Below, one piece after another: positions 62,219 through 64,000 of a stretch of DNA of 64,000 nt. The DNA is from SpSt-600 sp042408195 (GTDB lineage: Bacteria > Chloroflexota > Anaerolineae > SpSt-600), in assembly GCA_042408195.1 (NCBI GenBank), contig JBHOQL010000067.1, forward strand, positions 33,379-97,378, given 5' to 3'. Positions within the stretch are counted from its first letter, which is position 1. Each line of letters starts with the position of its first letter. The position numbers and the translations under genes are program-made. Below the pieces are notes generated by a model that was not told the origin of the DNA, made no database searches, and saw nothing but the letters and a program-made list of their open reading frames with translations.

Positions 62219-63253
62219 ATGAAAGTCCTGGTAACCGGAGCTTTCGGCAATATCGGCCAAAGTGTCTTGGAAGAACTGCTCCGAAAAGGACACAAGGTCC
62301 GGGGCTTTGACCTGCGAACAAGAGCCAATGAGCGAATTGCCCGCCGCTACGGCGACCGCATAGAAGTGGTCTGGGGCGACCTACGTAATAAAGAAGACGT
62401 TGCGCGGGCCGTTGCCGGACAAGAGGTAGTAGTCCATCTGGCCTTTATTATTCCCAAATCAGCCACAGGAATTGAGCCCGAAGCCCAACCTGACTTGGCT
62501 TACCAAGTGAACGTAGAAGGTACCCGTAACCTATTAGAGGCTATGAAAGCTCAGCACCTCCCCCCACGTCTAATATTCTCTTCGTCGGTGTCCGTTTATG
62601 GGTTAACTCAAGACCAGCCTCCACCCCGCCGAGCTGACGATCCCTTACGTCCAGTGGGACACTACCCTCGCCACAAAGTCCTCTGCGAGCAGATGATCCG
62701 GGAATCTGGCCTGGAGTGGGTCATCCTGCGCTTGGGCGCAGTTTTTCCTCTTGCCTTGCGCCTTGACCCTGGAATTTTTGACATCCCGTTAGATAACCGG
62801 ATAGAGTTCATCCACGTGAAGGATGTAGGCCTGGCTATCGCAAACGCAGTCAGCCTTTCGAATGTTTGGGGCAAAGTGCTGCTCATCGGGGGCGGACCGC
62901 GATGTCAGTTTTACTTCGGAGAACTTTTAACCAGGGTTCTGGAAGCTATGGGAGTGGGAATGTTCCCGAAGGAAGCCTTCAGCACAATGCCATTTTACAC
63001 AGACTGGCTGGATACCGAAGAAAGCCAGCGTTTACTCCAGTACCAACAACGGACCCTTGATAATTATATTCGAGATATGCTCGCCATCCTGGGTTTCCGT
63101 CGACATTTGATCCAGATGTTCCGCCCTCTGGTGCGGTGGTGGCTTCTCCGCCAATCCCCTTACTGGAGACAGCGGAGGAAAGAAACCCAGCGGCGTTTAC
63201 TGTGGAAAGCCTGGGCAATGCTAAAAAGTTTACCTACTTTTCGTTCCCAATGA
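62219..63253 (+). CDS. Extended SDR, NAD-dependent epimerase/dehydratase-like
   Basis: 344 residues. The nucleotide motif TGAFGNIG lies at 6-13, VVHLAF near 75, SSSVSVYG near 124, and the catalytic YPRHK (YxxxK) near 149. The C-terminal ~60 residues after the SDR fold are basic and aromatic-rich. It could act on a nucleotide sugar or a hydroxysteroid/isoprenoid-like substrate. GGAGGTAAC precedes the ATG. With the glycosyltransferase it may modify a glycan or lipid under TetR control. Confidence 0.83.
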   Translation: MKVLVTGAFGNIGQSVLEELLRKGHKVRGFDLRTRANERIARRYGDRIEVVWGDLRNKEDVARAVAGQEVVVHLAFIIPKSATGIEPEAQPDLAYQVNVEGTRNLLEAMKAQHLPPRLIFSSSVSVYGLTQDQPPPRRADDPLRPVGHYPRHKVLCEQMIRESGLEWVILRLGAVFPLALRLDPGIFDIPLDNRIEFIHVKDVGLAIANAVSLSNVWGKVLLIGGGPRCQFYFGELLTRVLEAMGVGMFPKEAFSTMPFYTDWLDTEESQRLLQYQQRTLDNYIRDMLAILGFRRHLIQMFRPLVRWWLLRQSPYWRQRRKETQRRLLWKAWAMLKSLPTFRSQ

Positions 63254-63276
63254 TTGTTGGGGAAGGGCAGGGGAAT

Positions 63277-63666
63277 TTTACATAAATTACACAACATTAA
63301 TCAAATGGCTCAGGGGCATTCTGCTCAAAAGGAACTAATCAAAATTACCATCTGCGCCCGGGCCGAGGGTTTTTGAGAAATTGAAGGGGGGCTTCAGGGG
63401 AAGCAGGTTTATGCTACCATGGTCAATACTGTCCGATAGTAGAAGAGGTAAAGGGAAAGGAGTTTATGGTTTTTGCGGTTATTTAAGATAATACACCTTA
63501 TCTAAAATGCACCTTCCTCCCCCGCTGCCTCACTAAACCCAAAAGCCCACAATACCCTTCTCCAAGATAAACACCTCTTGCCTCACCTCCTTAGCTCTCC
63601 CCTCACGCTCTGGGTCTTACCGCAGGCTATCATGTGCTTTTATCCAGAATTGTTAATTTATGTAAA
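63277..63666. repeat. AT-rich intergenic segment bounded by a 13-bp inverted repeat
   Basis: TTTACATAAATTA (63277-63289) is exactly inverted as TAATTTATGTAAA (63654-63666). The roughly 390-bp segment between has no convincing coding frame and holds a hairpin near its middle. It could be a small non-autonomous element or a pair of terminal repeats from insertion sequences. No target-site duplication was seen. Confidence 0.4.
63482..63507. other. AT-rich hairpin
   Basis: TTTAAGATAA and TTATCTAAAA form a 10-bp stem with one mismatch around the loop TACACC. A-rich and T-rich flanks would allow terminator activity in either direction, but no gene ends nearby. Confidence 0.4.
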
Positions 63667-63703
63667 CAATCGCCTTTCCTAGTTATTGGAGGGTAGGGCA
63701 AAT

Positions 63704-63892
63704 TTACCTTAAGATTTGATTGAGCAGTTGGACCTCTCTTTCCATCTCTCTTACCTCGCCCAATTGACCACCTATCTCCAGCCTTATAGCGCTGTTTTCC
63801 GCCCCGCTGGTTGAAGAACCATCGCTTCCACCAGCAGCCTGGATTTCGTCAGCCTCGACCGGGAAATCTTCCGAGCCATACGCTAAAGCCAC
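63704..63892 (-). CDS. Small uncharacterised reading frame
   Basis: A 62-codon minus-strand frame from a GTG at 63892. AGGAGG lies just upstream but only two bases from the GTG, which is too close. The product is acidic and Gly/Ser-rich with a helical end. I recognise no family. It lies antisense to the possible transposase fragment and may not be a gene. Confidence 0.15.
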   Translation of the reverse strand: MALAYGSEDFPVEADEIQAAGGSDGSSTSGAENSAIRLEIGGQLGEVREMEREVQLLNQILR

Positions 63893-64000
63893 GTCCTCCT
63901 GCAGGGAAAAGGATTCGCCTGATCTTCGACCGGGGCTTTGATGATGAGAAGAGCATGGGAGAGGAGTTTAGGATTCAGCTGCACCACGACCGGATTCTGC
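63716..64000 (+). pseudogene. Possible decayed transposase fragment (runs off window end)
   Basis: Short plus-strand stretches look protein-like in two frames. One around 63842-63886 reads DFVSLDREIFRAIR before a TAA. After a one-base shift, 63901-64000 reads GKRIRLIFDRGFDDEK and remains open to the end. The IFDRGF segment resembles the second catalytic-aspartate region of IS4-like DDE transposases. At least two in-frame stops and one frameshift lie between 63716 and 63890. Evidence is weak because the sequence ends here. Confidence 0.25.

Overview
The window is about 64 kb of a bacterial chromosome with gene-dense, mostly operonic organisation. I infer a member of the Chloroflexota (Anaerolineae-like, possibly thermophilic). 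The reasons are lipoproteins with long Pro-Thr linkers directly after the lipobox, a BTAD-type activator with TPR repeats, an 11-gene complex I operon without nuoEFG, and a dihydropteroate synthase with an N-terminal extension. This assignment is inference, not a database result.

Region 1 (1-17.6 kb): the 3' part of a BTAD/SARP-like activator gene, then one long co-directional gene run. It encodes an SDR reductase, three paralogous AMP-forming acyl-CoA synthetases, three alpha/beta hydrolases, a FabH-fold protein lacking two of three catalytic residues, a tandem MaoC hydratase, and a complete Liv-type ABC importer (binding protein, two ATPases, two permeases). Three GTAAC-ended repeats at an 11-bp period sit 8 bp before a -10 box between activator and operon, the geometry known for SARP sites. 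The run looks like a regulated uptake-and-CoA-activation pathway for an unknown carboxylic acid, and is the best candidate here for an undescribed system. A terminator closes it.

Region 2 (17.7-28 kb): nuoABCDHIJKLMN, an 11-subunit complex I operon with its own promoter. Between nuoK and nuoL lies a 160-bp scar that reads like a collapsed nucleotidyltransferase/HepT (MNT-HEPN) toxin-antitoxin pair.

Region 3 (28-35.3 kb, minus strand): a cobalamin riboswitch with two tandem terminator hairpins leads an operon for corrinoid uptake (btuF, btuC, btuD) and cobamide remodelling (cobT, cobS, a CbiR-like hydrolase, cobU). An asparagine-synthase-like protein with a zinc ribbon is embedded in it.

Region 4 (35.3-43 kb): a class II aldolase-like gene (minus), then folP, an O-antigen ligase-like membrane protein, radA, a membrane hydrolase, rsmD, acyP and a FecR-like membrane-anchored protein.

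Region 5 (43-50.6 kb, minus strand): lepA, an MFS transporter, mltG, a G5/3D-domain wall protein, rsmA and galK, apparently one transcript from a promoter whose -35 overlaps that of a divergent glycosyltransferase operon.

Region 6 (50.6-60.7 kb): glycosyltransferase, sugar-phosphate transferase, fni, aspS, trmFO, an M28 peptidase, glycerate kinase, plsX and a Nudix hydrolase, tightly packed.

Region 7 (60.8-64 kb): a TetR regulator with its own palindromic operator and near-consensus promoter, a glycosyltransferase and an extended SDR. The last ~750 bp have no confident gene but carry inverted repeats and a probable decayed transposase. No tRNA, rRNA or CRISPR array was recognised.
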